DNA from: Flavobacterium sharifuzzamanii
GTDB taxonomy: Bacteria > Bacteroidota > Bacteroidia > Flavobacteriales > Flavobacteriaceae
Direction: 5' to 3'
Assembly: GCF_003254585.1 (NCBI RefSeq)
Contig: NZ_QJGZ01000042.1
Location: 62,001 to 126,000, forward strand
Length of the DNA stretch: 64,000 nucleotides
A model generated the notes under the pieces. The model did not search any database. It saw only the letters and a program-made list of their open reading frames with translations, and was not told the DNA's origin. Positions 44,961-53,310 of this stretch are shown piece after piece; position 1 is the first letter of the stretch, and each line of letters begins with the position of its first letter. The position numbers and the translations under genes were made by a program.

Positions 44961-45734
44961 CTAATCAACCTTCTTAAAAACAACCAATTTCCCAGTAGGA
45001 TTTGACAAAGTCAACTGATTATTTCCAATCTCATAAGTTGTCGTGCTTTGAAGTGCTTTAGTAAATTCATTTTCTTTATTTCCCGAAGGACAAGCCATGA
45101 GAGTTGAAAGTACTTTTGAAAATCGAAGCAAATCCTTTTCATAAAAGATAGAACCGCTTATTGCATTACAACCGCCATAGCCAGAAAATCTATTCTCAGA
45201 TGAATTAATTTCAATTCGAGGCATTTCTTTCTGAAAATCTGTTGCAAAAACTTTATAGCCATTTAATTCTTCTAAGACCCAAATATCGTGAAGTCGATAA
45301 TCGGTAATGTATTTTCCGCACCCGTTAAGCTTTTTTGTTTCTAATTCTGAGTTATTTCTAATTTCGACTTTTACGCTATAAGGCGAAATCGCTCCAGACA
45401 TAGAATCCTGGCAATCCAATTGCTGAATCGTAATCGTTGCCGAAGTGGTTTCATTACTTGCCTGATACATTTTCACATTAGCATCCATTGCTCTAATCGC
45501 GTCAACGGCTGGAAAAATGATTTTTTCTTTTCCCGGTATTAATGAGGTAAAAACAATTTCCTCATTTCCTATTTTAATTCCCCAAAACGGCTCGTTTCCT
45601 GTTCCTTTAAAATAATATTTTAAATCCTCTTCTGTAGAACTTGTCGAAGTACTTCCGGCAGTTTCTTTATTTGCAGCCGTTTTACATCCTATTATTAAAA
45701 ATGAAAACAACAATATTGAAAGTATTTTTTTCAT
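44961..45734 (-). CDS. Lipoprotein with COG3650-like and META domains
   Basis: A 257-residue lipoprotein (lipobox LIIGC, Cys17). Residues about 40-150 contain GTGNEPFWGIKIGN, typical of the COG3650 domain, with two possible disulfide Cys (LDCQDS and GCGKY). Residues about 155-257 form a META/HslJ domain (WVLEELNGYKVF, FSGYGGCNAISGS, GNNQLTLSNPTGKLVVF) similar to the next gene. The pair suggests a duplication of the META domain in the outer envelope. Confidence 0.85.
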   Translation of the reverse strand: MKKILSILLFSFLIIGCKTAANKETAGSTSTSSTEEDLKYYFKGTGNEPFWGIKIGNEEIVFTSLIPGKEKIIFPAVDAIRAMDANVKMYQASNETTSATITIQQLDCQDSMSGAISPYSVKVEIRNNSELETKKLNGCGKYITDYRLHDIWVLEELNGYKVFATDFQKEMPRIEINSSENRFSGYGGCNAISGSIFYEKDLLRFSKVLSTLMACPSGNKENEFTKALQSTTTYEIGNNQLTLSNPTGKLVVFKKVD

Positions 45735-45874
45735 GAGATTTTAGTTTAAAAAAGTTCTTGCGCATAAAATACCTGTAAAATTCTTATGAATTTACAACAT
45801 TTTTTTGAAATGCTTATTTAGAATCCTTTCAAATTTAAAAAACTAAGTAAGTAAAAAATCATTCGAAATCCGCA

Positions 45875-45904
45875 CTACGTAAAAGATTAAGCCAAAATAC
45901 GTAG
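45875..45904. promoter_or_regulatory. Distal TACGTA pair upstream of nirB
   Basis: CTACGTA (45875-45881) and TACGTAG (45898-45904) form an inverted pair with 16 bp between. The same 6-mer recurs in the other intergenic promoter regions of the nitrate island. Confidence 0.45.
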
Positions 45905-45941
45905 TACTCAAAACATACTTATTGCTCAAAAAATAATAACA

Positions 45942-45979
45942 TACGTATTTTTATAAGTATAAATACTTATATTTGCATA
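45942..45979 (+). promoter_or_regulatory. nirB promoter/operator cluster
   Basis: Half-site TACGTAT (45942-45948), a 20-bp palindrome TATAAGTAT-AA-ATACTTATA (45952-45971), and the 16-mer TACTTATATTTGCATA (45964-45979) shared with the narK and nitrate reductase promoters. The 16-mer contains a -7 element TATATTTG (45968-45975). No -33 TTG is present at the usual distance, which fits a promoter needing activation. Confidence 0.6.
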
Positions 45980-46001
45980 GTAATACTTAATTAAAGAAAT
46001 C

Positions 46002-48515
46002 ATGATTAGAGTAATAGTAGTTGGAAACGGCATGGTTGGTTATAAATTTTGCGAAAAGTTTGTTGCAAAATCTGGACAAGAAAAGTATCAAATCACAGTA
46101 TTTGGAGAAGAACCAAGACGCGCCTATGATCGCGTTCACTTAAGCGAGTACTTTGGAGGAAAGACGGCAGACGATCTATCATTATCTACAACAGATTGGT
46201 ACGCAGAAAACAATATTATTCTAAATACATCAGAGTTAATTACAGATATTAATCGTGATGTAAAAACTATTCATACACACTTAGGCAAAACACATACGTA
46301 CGACTACTTAGTTTTAGCAACTGGATCTTCGGCTTTTGTACCTCCAATTGAAGGCGTAGAAAAAGAAGGTGTTTTTGTTTACAGAACCATCGAAGATCTA
46401 GACGCTATTATGGCCTACGCTAGAAAAATAAAACAAAAAGGAGCAACAGAAGCGGCGGTTCTAGGTGGCGGTTTATTAGGTCTTGAAGCAGCAAAAGCTG
46501 TTAGAGATTTAGGCTTAAATCCGCATGTCGTGGAATTTGCGCCACGTTTGATGCCGAGACAATTGGATCAAGGCGCGAGTGATATGCTTCAATCAAAAAT
46601 AGAAGAATTAAATATTGGAATTCATCTTAACAAAGCAACGCAATATATTGACGGAAAGGAAAGTATAACAGGAATGATGTTTGCAAACGACGAATTGTTA
46701 AAAGTAGACATGTTGGTTATATCTGCTGGAATTAAACCTCGTGACGAACTGGCAAGAGTTTCGGGACTTGAAGTTGGCGTAAGAGGTGGAATTGTGGTAA
46801 ACAATCAAATGCGAACATCAGATCCTTCTATTTTTGCGATTGGAGAAGCAGCTCTTTATAATCACAATATTTACGGACTTGTCGCTCCAGGTTACGAAAT
46901 GGCCGATGTAGCTGCCGAACAAATCTTAAATGGTGATAAAACCATGAGAGAAACCATCGATATGTCAACACAATTGAAATTAATTGGTGTTGAAGTTGCG
47001 AGTTTTGGTGATCCTTTTATCGAAAACAATGACGTTACTGCTATTGTTTATGAGAATAAATTAAGTGGCGTTTATAAAAGAATCAACGTTACAAAAGATT
47101 CTAAAAAACTATTAGGAGGAATTTTAGTTGGAGATTCCAGCGATTACAATTCGCTTTTCCAGATTTACATCAACGAAATGGCGTTGCCTAAAAATCCAGA
47201 AGATTTGATTTTAGGTTCTCGCGACGGTTCTGAAGGTTCTTCTTTAGGAAGCGTAATGGATTTGCCAGATACAGCCGTAATTTGCTCTTGCGAAAATGTT
47301 ACAAAAGGTGCTATCTGTTGTAAAATTCTAGACGAATCTTGTGCTTCTCTTTCAGATGTGGTCAAAACAACAAAAGCAACCTCAGGTTGTGGAGGCTGTA
47401 AACCAATGGTTTCTGATTTGGTTAAAGCAACTCAAAAATCTTTAGGAAAAGAAGTAAAAGAAGTTATCTGCGAACATTTCAGTTATACACGTCAGGAATT
47501 ATTCGATTTGGTAAAAATCAACAAATACGAGAATTTCTACGACGTTTTAGATCATCACGGAAAAGGAGACGGATGCGAGATTTGTAAACCAGTTGTTGCT
47601 TCTATTTTCTCAAGTATTTACAATGATACCGCTAATAAACACGTAACTACACAAGATACAAACGATAGATTTTTAGCAAACATTCAACGAAACGGAACCT
47701 ATTCTGTTGTTCCAAGAGTTGCGGGAGGAGAAATTACTGCCGAAAAACTAATCGTAATTGGCGAAGTGGCAAAACAATTCGATTTGTACACTAAAATTAC
47801 TGGAGCACAAAGAGTTGATTTATTCGGAGCACATTTAAGCGATTTGCCAAAAATCTGGAAAATCTTAATCGATAATGGTTTTGAAAGCGGTCACGCTTAC
47901 GGAAAATCACTTCGTGCTGTAAAAAGCTGTGTCGGAAACGCGTGGTGCCGTTACGGAATGGACGACAGCGCCGGATTTGCCATCGAACTTGAAAATAGAT
48001 ATAAAGGAATCCGTTCTCCGCATAAACTAAAAGGTGGCGTTTCTGCCTGCATTCGCGAATGCGCCGAAGCGCGTGGTAAAGATTTCGGATTAATTGCTGT
48101 TGAAGGCGGATGGAATTTATACATCTGTGGAAATGGTGGAGCAAATCCAAAACACGCTGTTTTATTGGCTGAAAAAATAGACAAAGAAACTGTAATCAAA
48201 TATATGGATCGTTTCTTAATGTATTACATCCGCACCGCTGGTCCGCTAATTAGAACTTCAACTTGGCTAGAAAAACTAGATGGAGGTTTAGAATATTTAA
48301 AACAAGTAATTATCGAAGATAGTTTAGGAATCTGCGAAACGCTTGAAGCTGAAATGCAGACTTTAGTAAACACTTTCGAATGCGAATGGAAACAAGTGCT
48401 AGAAAAACCAAGATTATTGAAACGTTTCAATCATTTTATAAACTCAGACGAAAAAGATGATAATGCTGTTTTCGTACCACTAAGAGATCAAAAAATGCCA
48501 AAAGCTTGGTTGTAA
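46002..48515 (+). CDS. nirB: NAD(P)H-dependent nitrite reductase large subunit
   Basis: An 837-residue NirB of near-normal length. N-terminal FAD domain (VVGNGMVGYKF, EEPRRAYDRVHLSEYF), NAD-binding GGGLLGLEAAK (about 155), then two BFD-like [2Fe-2S] motifs (CSCENVTKG...GCGGCK and a second CxxC set), a ferredoxin-like half domain, and the siroheme/[4Fe-4S] site with Cys643, Cys649 (CVGNAWC) and Cys683, Cys687 (CIREC). It reduces nitrite to ammonium in the cytosol with six electrons from NAD(P)H. First gene of the nitrate island, with a strong cluster of candidate operators upstream. Confidence 0.96.
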   Translation: MIRVIVVGNGMVGYKFCEKFVAKSGQEKYQITVFGEEPRRAYDRVHLSEYFGGKTADDLSLSTTDWYAENNIILNTSELITDINRDVKTIHTHLGKTHTYDYLVLATGSSAFVPPIEGVEKEGVFVYRTIEDLDAIMAYARKIKQKGATEAAVLGGGLLGLEAAKAVRDLGLNPHVVEFAPRLMPRQLDQGASDMLQSKIEELNIGIHLNKATQYIDGKESITGMMFANDELLKVDMLVISAGIKPRDELARVSGLEVGVRGGIVVNNQMRTSDPSIFAIGEAALYNHNIYGLVAPGYEMADVAAEQILNGDKTMRETIDMSTQLKLIGVEVASFGDPFIENNDVTAIVYENKLSGVYKRINVTKDSKKLLGGILVGDSSDYNSLFQIYINEMALPKNPEDLILGSRDGSEGSSLGSVMDLPDTAVICSCENVTKGAICCKILDESCASLSDVVKTTKATSGCGGCKPMVSDLVKATQKSLGKEVKEVICEHFSYTRQELFDLVKINKYENFYDVLDHHGKGDGCEICKPVVASIFSSIYNDTANKHVTTQDTNDRFLANIQRNGTYSVVPRVAGGEITAEKLIVIGEVAKQFDLYTKITGAQRVDLFGAHLSDLPKIWKILIDNGFESGHAYGKSLRAVKSCVGNAWCRYGMDDSAGFAIELENRYKGIRSPHKLKGGVSACIRECAEARGKDFGLIAVEGGWNLYICGNGGANPKHAVLLAEKIDKETVIKYMDRFLMYYIRTAGPLIRTSTWLEKLDGGLEYLKQVIIEDSLGICETLEAEMQTLVNTFECEWKQVLEKPRLLKRFNHFINSDEKDDNAVFVPLRDQKMPKAWL

Positions 48516-48534
48516 ACTTAAAACATGAATTTTT

Positions 48535-48678
48535 AAACACATAGAGACATAGATTTTAAAAACTTAATAAAGGCGTTTCACTTGCATAAACACACATAGC
48601 TATGTGTTAGAAACTAGTTTCTTTTAATTTTCTATTTCTCAAACAAAAAACAAAAAAAATCTATGTTTCTATATGTTT
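48535..48678. repeat. Inverted repeat with inner ACACATAGCTATGTGT palindrome
   Basis: 23-nt arms (48535-48557 and 48656-48678) with two mismatches enclose a 16-bp perfect palindrome ACACATAGCTATGTGT (48592-48607). This fills much of the 366-bp nirB-nirD gap; the rest of the gap (48690-48880) shows no gene. Confidence 0.7.
48569..48585 (+). repeat. Left member of a 17-bp inverted pair flanking nirD
   Basis: AAAGGCGTTTCACTTGC is the exact reverse complement of 49415-49431, about 830 bp away on the other side of nirD. Confidence 0.75.
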
Positions 48679-48881
48679 AAAATAAAAGCCACAGATTATA
48701 AGGATTAAAAATAAAATCGGCTAAATCTGCCAAATCTGCGGGAGAAAATAACAGCTCCAAAAAAAAGAAAAAAAATCATTAAACGTTTGCTGTCCTTCTT
48801 ACCCTCTTTTTTACTGCGCCATCAAATCTCTCTTGATTGTAAAAAGAGGGCTAAGAAACAGGAACCAAAAATTTAATCAAA

Positions 48882-49259
48882 ATGGAAGAAATCTTAAATC
48901 AATACGAAACAGTTCACGCGAGCGATGCAACAATTTGGTTCAAAGCAGGTAAAGTTGAAGATTTCCCAACCAACCGAGGCGGATGCATCAAATACAAAAA
49001 CAAACAAATAGCTATTTTCAATTTCACACGCAGAAACGAATGGTACGCTTGCCAAAACGCCTGCCCTCATAAAATGGAAATGGTACTTTCAAGAGGAATG
49101 ACAGGATCTGCAGATGATATTCCGAAAATTGCCTGCCCGATGCATAAAAAAACATTTTCACTTGTAGATGGTTCTAACTTAAACGGCGAAGAATACAGCA
49201 TTGCAACGTATCCTGTTAAGATTGTTGAAGATGAAGTTTTTGTTGGATTTATAGATTAG
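48882..49259 (+). CDS. nirD: Nitrite reductase small subunit, Rieske-type
   Basis: A 125-residue Rieske [2Fe-2S] protein. Cluster ligands are in ACPHKME (Cys61, His63) and CPMHKKTF (Cys85, His88). The NirD family partners NirB and aids electron delivery to the siroheme. It is separated from nirB by a 366-bp repeat-rich gap instead of being directly adjacent, so expression may depend on read-through or its own promoter. Confidence 0.93.
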   Translation: MEEILNQYETVHASDATIWFKAGKVEDFPTNRGGCIKYKNKQIAIFNFTRRNEWYACQNACPHKMEMVLSRGMTGSADDIPKIACPMHKKTFSLVDGSNLNGEEYSIATYPVKIVEDEVFVGFID

Positions 49260-49284
49260 TTTACACAAAGCAACACACACAATC

Positions 49285-49386
49285 TTGTCATTTCGACGAA
49301 GGAGAAATCTCTACAAGAAACTCTACAAAGATTGGATTTTCGTGACGGAGCTACTCGTGAAGATTTCTCCTTCGTCGAAATGACAA
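49285..49386. repeat. Palindromic repeat family copy D
   Basis: Perfect 26-nt arms (49285-49310 and 49361-49386; left arm TTGTCATTTCGACGAAGGAG...), loop with GAAACTCTACAAAG and GGAGCTACT. Confidence 0.9.
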
Positions 49387-49414
49387 AACTATCGTAATTA
49401 TTATGTGAATTAAC

Positions 49415-49431
49415 GCAAGTGAAACGCCTTT
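49415..49431 (-). repeat. Right member of the 17-bp inverted pair flanking nirD
   Basis: GCAAGTGAAACGCCTTT, reverse complement of 48569-48585. Followed by AAATCTATGTTTCTATGTG, similar to the arms of the 48535-48678 repeat. Confidence 0.75.
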
Positions 49432-49493
49432 AACCACAAACAAATCTATGTTTCTATGTGTTAGAAAAAAGCACACATAAAAACTTAATTCCG

Positions 49494-49501
49494 TATCTTT
49501 G
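49494..49501 (+). promoter_or_regulatory. Candidate -7 element TATCTTTG for the DUF4202-kinase operon
   Basis: Matches TAnnTTTG 23 bp upstream of the DUF4202 start; -33 TTG not seen at normal spacing. Confidence 0.4.
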
Positions 49502-49524
49502 AAATTCTATTATCAAACCAAAAA

Positions 49525-50109
49525 ATGACTACACCTTTTCAAAAAGCAAGCGAATGGATTGATGCTGAAAATGCTCAAGATCCAAACATCGAATTAGACC
49601 AAAACAAAGAATATCCGAAAGAATTATTGTATTCAGACAGGATGTATAAAAAACTAATGGAGTTTGAACCTAATGCATCAGAAGAGGTTCAAATTGCTTC
49701 AAAAGCACAACACATCTGTCGATGGAAAGTCGCTCGCGAGTCATATCCTATGGATCGCGTAGGCTATTTGAAATGGAGAGAAGAACTGAAAAAATTTCAC
49801 GCAAAAACTACAGCCGAAATCTTGGTAAGAGCAGGTTACGATCAAACTTTCATCGATCGTGTTTCTTTCTTAATTGAAAAAAAATTACTTAAAAAAGATG
49901 CCGAAACCCAATTATTGGAAGATGTGATCTGTCTGGTATTTTTAGAATATTACTTAGAACCTTTCGTACACAAACATGACGAAGAAAAGCTAAAAAATAT
50001 CATCAAAAAAACTTGGGACAAAATGTCCGACAAAGGACATCAGGAAGCTTTAAAAATCAATTATTCTGAAGAAAACTTAAACTTAATAAAAGCTTCTTTA
50101 GGATTGTAA
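49525..50109 (+). CDS. DUF4202 domain protein
   Basis: A 194-residue all-helical protein matching DUF4202 (FQKASEWIDAENAQDPN, HICRWKVARESYPMDRVGYLKWREELKKFHA, LLEDVICLVFLEYYLEPFVHKHDEEKL). His and Glu residues in HICRWKVARE and DVICLVFLEYY could form a metal site like HD-type phosphohydrolases, but that is a guess. DUF4202 genes are commonly near nitrate/nitrite assimilation genes. It sits 6 bp before the sensor kinase. Confidence 0.85.
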   Translation: MTTPFQKASEWIDAENAQDPNIELDQNKEYPKELLYSDRMYKKLMEFEPNASEEVQIASKAQHICRWKVARESYPMDRVGYLKWREELKKFHAKTTAEILVRAGYDQTFIDRVSFLIEKKLLKKDAETQLLEDVICLVFLEYYLEPFVHKHDEEKLKNIIKKTWDKMSDKGHQEALKINYSEENLNLIKASLGL

Positions 50110-50115
50110 AAAGAT

Positions 50116-51927
50116 ATGAAGAAAAGCAATCAGGAAGCAGCAGAAAAAATCACTTTCAAAAATTTACGCCGTCTGTATTTTTTTGCGCTTCTTACTATTG
50201 CCTTAACTATAATTGTTAGTCAATTTTTAGTTCAATACAATCTGAATCAGCAGTTAAGCGATTCCAAAATCATTAATTTCTCTGGAAAGCAAAGAATGTT
50301 GAGCCAGAAAATTGTCAAAGAAGTTCTGATTTTACATTACGTTTCTGATTCGGCTACAGCCAAAAAAACTTCGCACTTAAAAGAGGTTTTAGAACTTTGG
50401 AAAAAGAATCAAAACGCTTTGGAAAACGGCAATGACAGTTTAGTTTTTCCAAAAGAAAAATCAGAAACACTTTCTAAATTATATCTAGAAATTAATCCGA
50501 TTTTCAATAAAATTACTCAAACTACAGATTCTTTTCTGTTGAATTTACAGCAAAAAAAATCGGTCTCTGAAAATCAAAAACTAGTTCAGATTATTCTAGA
50601 GAACGAGGGAATCTTTCTATCGAAAATGAATCAGATTGTAACCCAATACGATCTTGAAGCGCATGAGAAAGTGACTGAACAACGCAAAATCGAATATTGG
50701 ATTTTTGGCTTTACACTTTTGGTTCTGCTTTTAGAATTCCTTTTTATTTTCAGACCTACAAATAAGAAAATTGAACGATTAATTACAAGACTTTTATCTT
50801 CAGAAAAGAAAGCCTTAAAGCTCGCATACGACACCGAAATCCTGAGTGAAATCAAAGAAAACTCAGTAAAAGAATTGAAATCGCTCAATTATGCGATGGA
50901 AAATACTTTGCTGTATTGCCGAATTTCGCCAGACGGCTCCATCATTCACATTGGAGAAAAATTCGCAAAACTTTTAAATTACACCAAGTTTTCTTCCAAT
51001 AAAAAATTCTCTCAAGTACTAACAGAAGACGAAAAAGAACAGGTTAATTTTGACCGTTTAATTTTCGAAAAACAACGCAGCGGCTGGCAAGGCGAAATCA
51101 AAATTATAAATAAAGACGAAAAAGAAATCTGGCTCGATTTATCGATGGTTCCCGTAATGATCAAAAAAGACGAATTGGAACTTTTGATCGTTTGTTTTAA
51201 CATCACCGAACGCAAAAAAGCACAGCGCGAAGTTGAACGTTTGAACCTTGAAAACACTACCGAAAAAATCAACCAGCAAAAGATTATTTCTAGTAAAATT
51301 GTTGAAAATCAGGAAAACGAACAAAACCGAATCGCCAAAGAAATTCATGACGGAATTGGCCAAATGCTTACCGGTTTAAAGTTCAGTTTAGAAAGCATCA
51401 ATCTGGATGACAGAGAAAAATCAGAACAAAAAATTGAATATTTAAAGAAACTTTCTTTAGACATTATAAAAGGTGTCCGTACAGCAACTTTCAACTTAAT
51501 GCCGCCAGAATTAAGCGATCACGGAATCGTTTCGTCATTATCAAAACTAACGCAAGAACTTTCAAAACTTACGGGAAAAGAAATCCTTTTCTACAACAAA
51601 ACCGATTTCGACCAGCGCTTAGATTCCTTGATCGAAATCAATATTTACAGACTTACACAAGAAGCAATTAACAATGCCATAAAATATGCAGAATCCTCTC
51701 ATATAATCGTCCAGCTTTCACACAGCGATACACTTTTAAGTATTATCGTAGATGACAACGGAAAAGGTTTCGACGTCAACTCAGTCGATAAAAAGCGTAA
51801 CAGTGAATCTGGAATGGGGCTTTTATTTATGAAAGAAAGAATCCAATACATCAACGGCCGCGTTTTCATGAACTCTATTCCAGGTGAAGGAACGAGAATT
51901 ACGTTCAACATTCCGATCTTAAAATAA
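50116..51927 (+). CDS. Sensor histidine kinase with PilJ/NarX-like sensing region
   Basis: A 603-residue kinase. Two membrane helices (about 19-40 and 190-212) enclose a periplasmic PilJ/type IV pilus MCP N-terminal domain with FSGKQRMLSQKIVKEVL (about 55-71), similar to the nitrate-binding P-box region of NarX. A PAS domain follows (about 255-375), then HisKA_3 with the phosphorylated His411 in AKEIHDGIGQMLTGLKFSL, and an HATPase domain (VDDNGKGFD, GMGLLFMKERI). It likely senses nitrate/nitrite and partners the NarL-type regulator downstream. Confidence 0.88.
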   Translation: MKKSNQEAAEKITFKNLRRLYFFALLTIALTIIVSQFLVQYNLNQQLSDSKIINFSGKQRMLSQKIVKEVLILHYVSDSATAKKTSHLKEVLELWKKNQNALENGNDSLVFPKEKSETLSKLYLEINPIFNKITQTTDSFLLNLQQKKSVSENQKLVQIILENEGIFLSKMNQIVTQYDLEAHEKVTEQRKIEYWIFGFTLLVLLLEFLFIFRPTNKKIERLITRLLSSEKKALKLAYDTEILSEIKENSVKELKSLNYAMENTLLYCRISPDGSIIHIGEKFAKLLNYTKFSSNKKFSQVLTEDEKEQVNFDRLIFEKQRSGWQGEIKIINKDEKEIWLDLSMVPVMIKKDELELLIVCFNITERKKAQREVERLNLENTTEKINQQKIISSKIVENQENEQNRIAKEIHDGIGQMLTGLKFSLESINLDDREKSEQKIEYLKKLSLDIIKGVRTATFNLMPPELSDHGIVSSLSKLTQELSKLTGKEILFYNKTDFDQRLDSLIEINIYRLTQEAINNAIKYAESSHIIVQLSHSDTLLSIIVDDNGKGFDVNSVDKKRNSESGMGLLFMKERIQYINGRVFMNSIPGEGTRITFNIPILK

Positions 51928-51929
51928 TG

Positions 51930-52019
51930 TGACAATGTGCCAATTAGAAAATTAGATAATTATTTAACACATTCATAAGAATTATCTAATTGACACATTA
52001 ACTCATTATCTAATTATCA
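51930..52019. repeat. ATTATCTAATT repeat block
   Basis: Contains AATTAGATAATT and AATTATCTAATT in inverted orientation and a further copy. Intergenic. Confidence 0.5.
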
Positions 52020-52027
52020 TGGCGAGC

Positions 52028-52088
52028 CAGTATTAGAAAAAGTGGGCAAACAAACTTTGTCTATATTCGCCCACTTTTCCTAATACTG
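52028..52088. repeat. 20-nt-arm palindrome in the kinase-regulator gap
   Basis: Arms 52028-52047 and 52069-52088 with one mismatch that would be a G-U pair; loop of 21 nt. Followed by a GC-richer remnant (52088-52137) similar to that before mdaB. Confidence 0.8.
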
Positions 52089-52190
52089 TCGGGCTATCCG
52101 GGCTACTTCGGTAGCTTCCTCCTATCCCTCTCGCGGGCAGTTGTTTTCAGAAGAAAATCTAAGTTAATACAAGATCTTTTTTCAGCATTT

Positions 52191-52385
52191 TTTGTCATCC
52201 TGAGAAACGAAGGATCGCACTAGAAACTCCACAATCGAAATCCACAATATTTGAAAATCATTTGACAGTTTTAAAATAAAAAAAACTGTTTAAATCTGCG
52301 GAATCTGCGTGCAAAAAAATGACAATCTAAATCGTCAATCTTTGTAGAATCCCGCGTGTGATTCTTCGTTCCTCAGAATGACAAA
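52191..52385. repeat. Palindromic repeat family copy E, enlarged
   Basis: Arms about 30 nt with several mismatches (52191-52220 and 52355-52385). The element is about twice as long as the other copies because another repeat sequence (AAATCTGCGGAATCTGCGTG and flanks) sits in its loop. Confidence 0.8.
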
Positions 52386-52482
52386 CTTTATGATTAGAAA
52401 ACTTTGAAAAAGTTGACCATCCAATGAAATTTAAAATTTCCAACATTAGAAATTTTAATATTGAATTTTAAAATCTAAAAAA

Positions 52483-52523
52483 TTACGTATATTAGCGTCT
52501 TCTTTTTAGATGAATATACGTAA
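52483..52523. promoter_or_regulatory. TACGTA inverted pair upstream of the response regulator
   Basis: TTACGTATAT (52483-52492) and ATATACGTAA (52514-52523) are exact inverted 10-mers with 21 bp between, 28 bp before the ATG. Confidence 0.5.
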
Positions 52524-52550
52524 AAATCGAGAATCAAAATTAAGTAAACT

Positions 52551-53210
52551 ATGAGCAATATCATTCGTGTAGTACTGGCAGATGACCATGTTTTTGTTAG
52601 AGACGGAATCAAGTCTTTACTTGAAAACGAAGCAAACATCGAGGTTGTAGGCGAAGCAATTGATGGTGAAGATGCACTTGAAGTAGTAGCGGCAACACAG
52701 CCAGATTTACTTATAGTAGATATTCGTATGCCAAACTTAACAGGTATCGAGGTAGTAGAAAAACTTAGAAACGAAAAAAACAGCGTAAAAATCATCATGC
52801 TTTCGATGCATGAATCAGAAGAATATGTCTTGAAATCAATAAAAGCGGGAGCCGACGGATATTTGCTAAAAGGCTCAAGCAAAGAAGAATTCTTAAAAGC
52901 ATTGCATACAGTTTCTGCTGGAGGAAAATATTTCAGCGGTGATATTTCTTCTATTTTAATCAGTCAACTGACTAATTCTTCAGCATCTTTAGAACCAAAA
53001 CAAACTTTAGGTGAAGAAATGATGATTACCAAAAGAGAAAAAGAAATCCTAACCCTTCTTTTATCTGGAAAAGGTAACAAAGAAATCGCCGAAGCGCTTG
53101 ATATCAGTAAACGAACTGCCGAAGTACACCGTTTTAACTTAATGAAAAAGCTGAAAGTGAAAAACCTTATGGAACTTTCTAATAAAGCGGCTGAGTATTC
53201 TTTAATTTAA
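52551..53210 (+). CDS. NarL/FixJ-family response regulator
   Basis: A 219-residue regulator. The receiver domain has the acidic pair Asp11/Asp12, phosphorylation site Asp57 in LLIVDIRMPN, Thr/Ser in IIMLSMHES and a Lys in GYLLKGSS. The C-terminal LuxR-type HTH is TKREKEILTLLLSGKGNKEIAEALDISKRTAEVHR. It is the probable partner of the PilJ-type kinase, although a 623-bp repeat-filled gap separates them. It may bind the TACTTAT heptamers in the island promoters. Confidence 0.93.
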   Translation: MSNIIRVVLADDHVFVRDGIKSLLENEANIEVVGEAIDGEDALEVVAATQPDLLIVDIRMPNLTGIEVVEKLRNEKNSVKIIMLSMHESEEYVLKSIKAGADGYLLKGSSKEEFLKALHTVSAGGKYFSGDISSILISQLTNSSASLEPKQTLGEEMMITKREKEILTLLLSGKGNKEIAEALDISKRTAEVHRFNLMKKLKVKNLMELSNKAAEYSLI

Positions 53211-53214
53211 AAAA

Positions 53215-53230
53215 TACGTATAAATACGTA
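53215..53230. promoter_or_regulatory. Perfect TACGTAT-AA-ATACGTA operator upstream of narK
   Basis: 16-bp inverted repeat with 7-nt arms and AA centre; geometry ACGTA-N4-TACGT equals the 5-4-5 pattern of Crp/Fnr sites. It overlaps the end region of the response regulator gene by a few bases after its stop. Confidence 0.6.
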
Positions 53231-53272
53231 ATTATTTTTCAAAAACTGCGTTTTAGCAGGTTTTAACTAAGT

Positions 53273-53310
53273 CATAGTACTTATTTTTACATAAAAATAT
53301 AAGTACTATG
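53273..53310 (+). promoter_or_regulatory. Shared 16-mer promoter and start-codon hairpin of narK
   Basis: TACTTATTTTTACATA (53278-53293) matches the nirB and nitrate reductase elements. CATAGTACTTAT (53273-53284) and ATAAGTACTATG (53299-53310) are exact inverted 12-mers and the right arm includes the ATG (53308-53310). Confidence 0.6.

Noticed and set aside
47797..48150. Minus-strand frame of 117 residues inside nirB
   Set aside because: It is a shadow of the strongly conserved siroheme region of nirB, with no start signal or homology.
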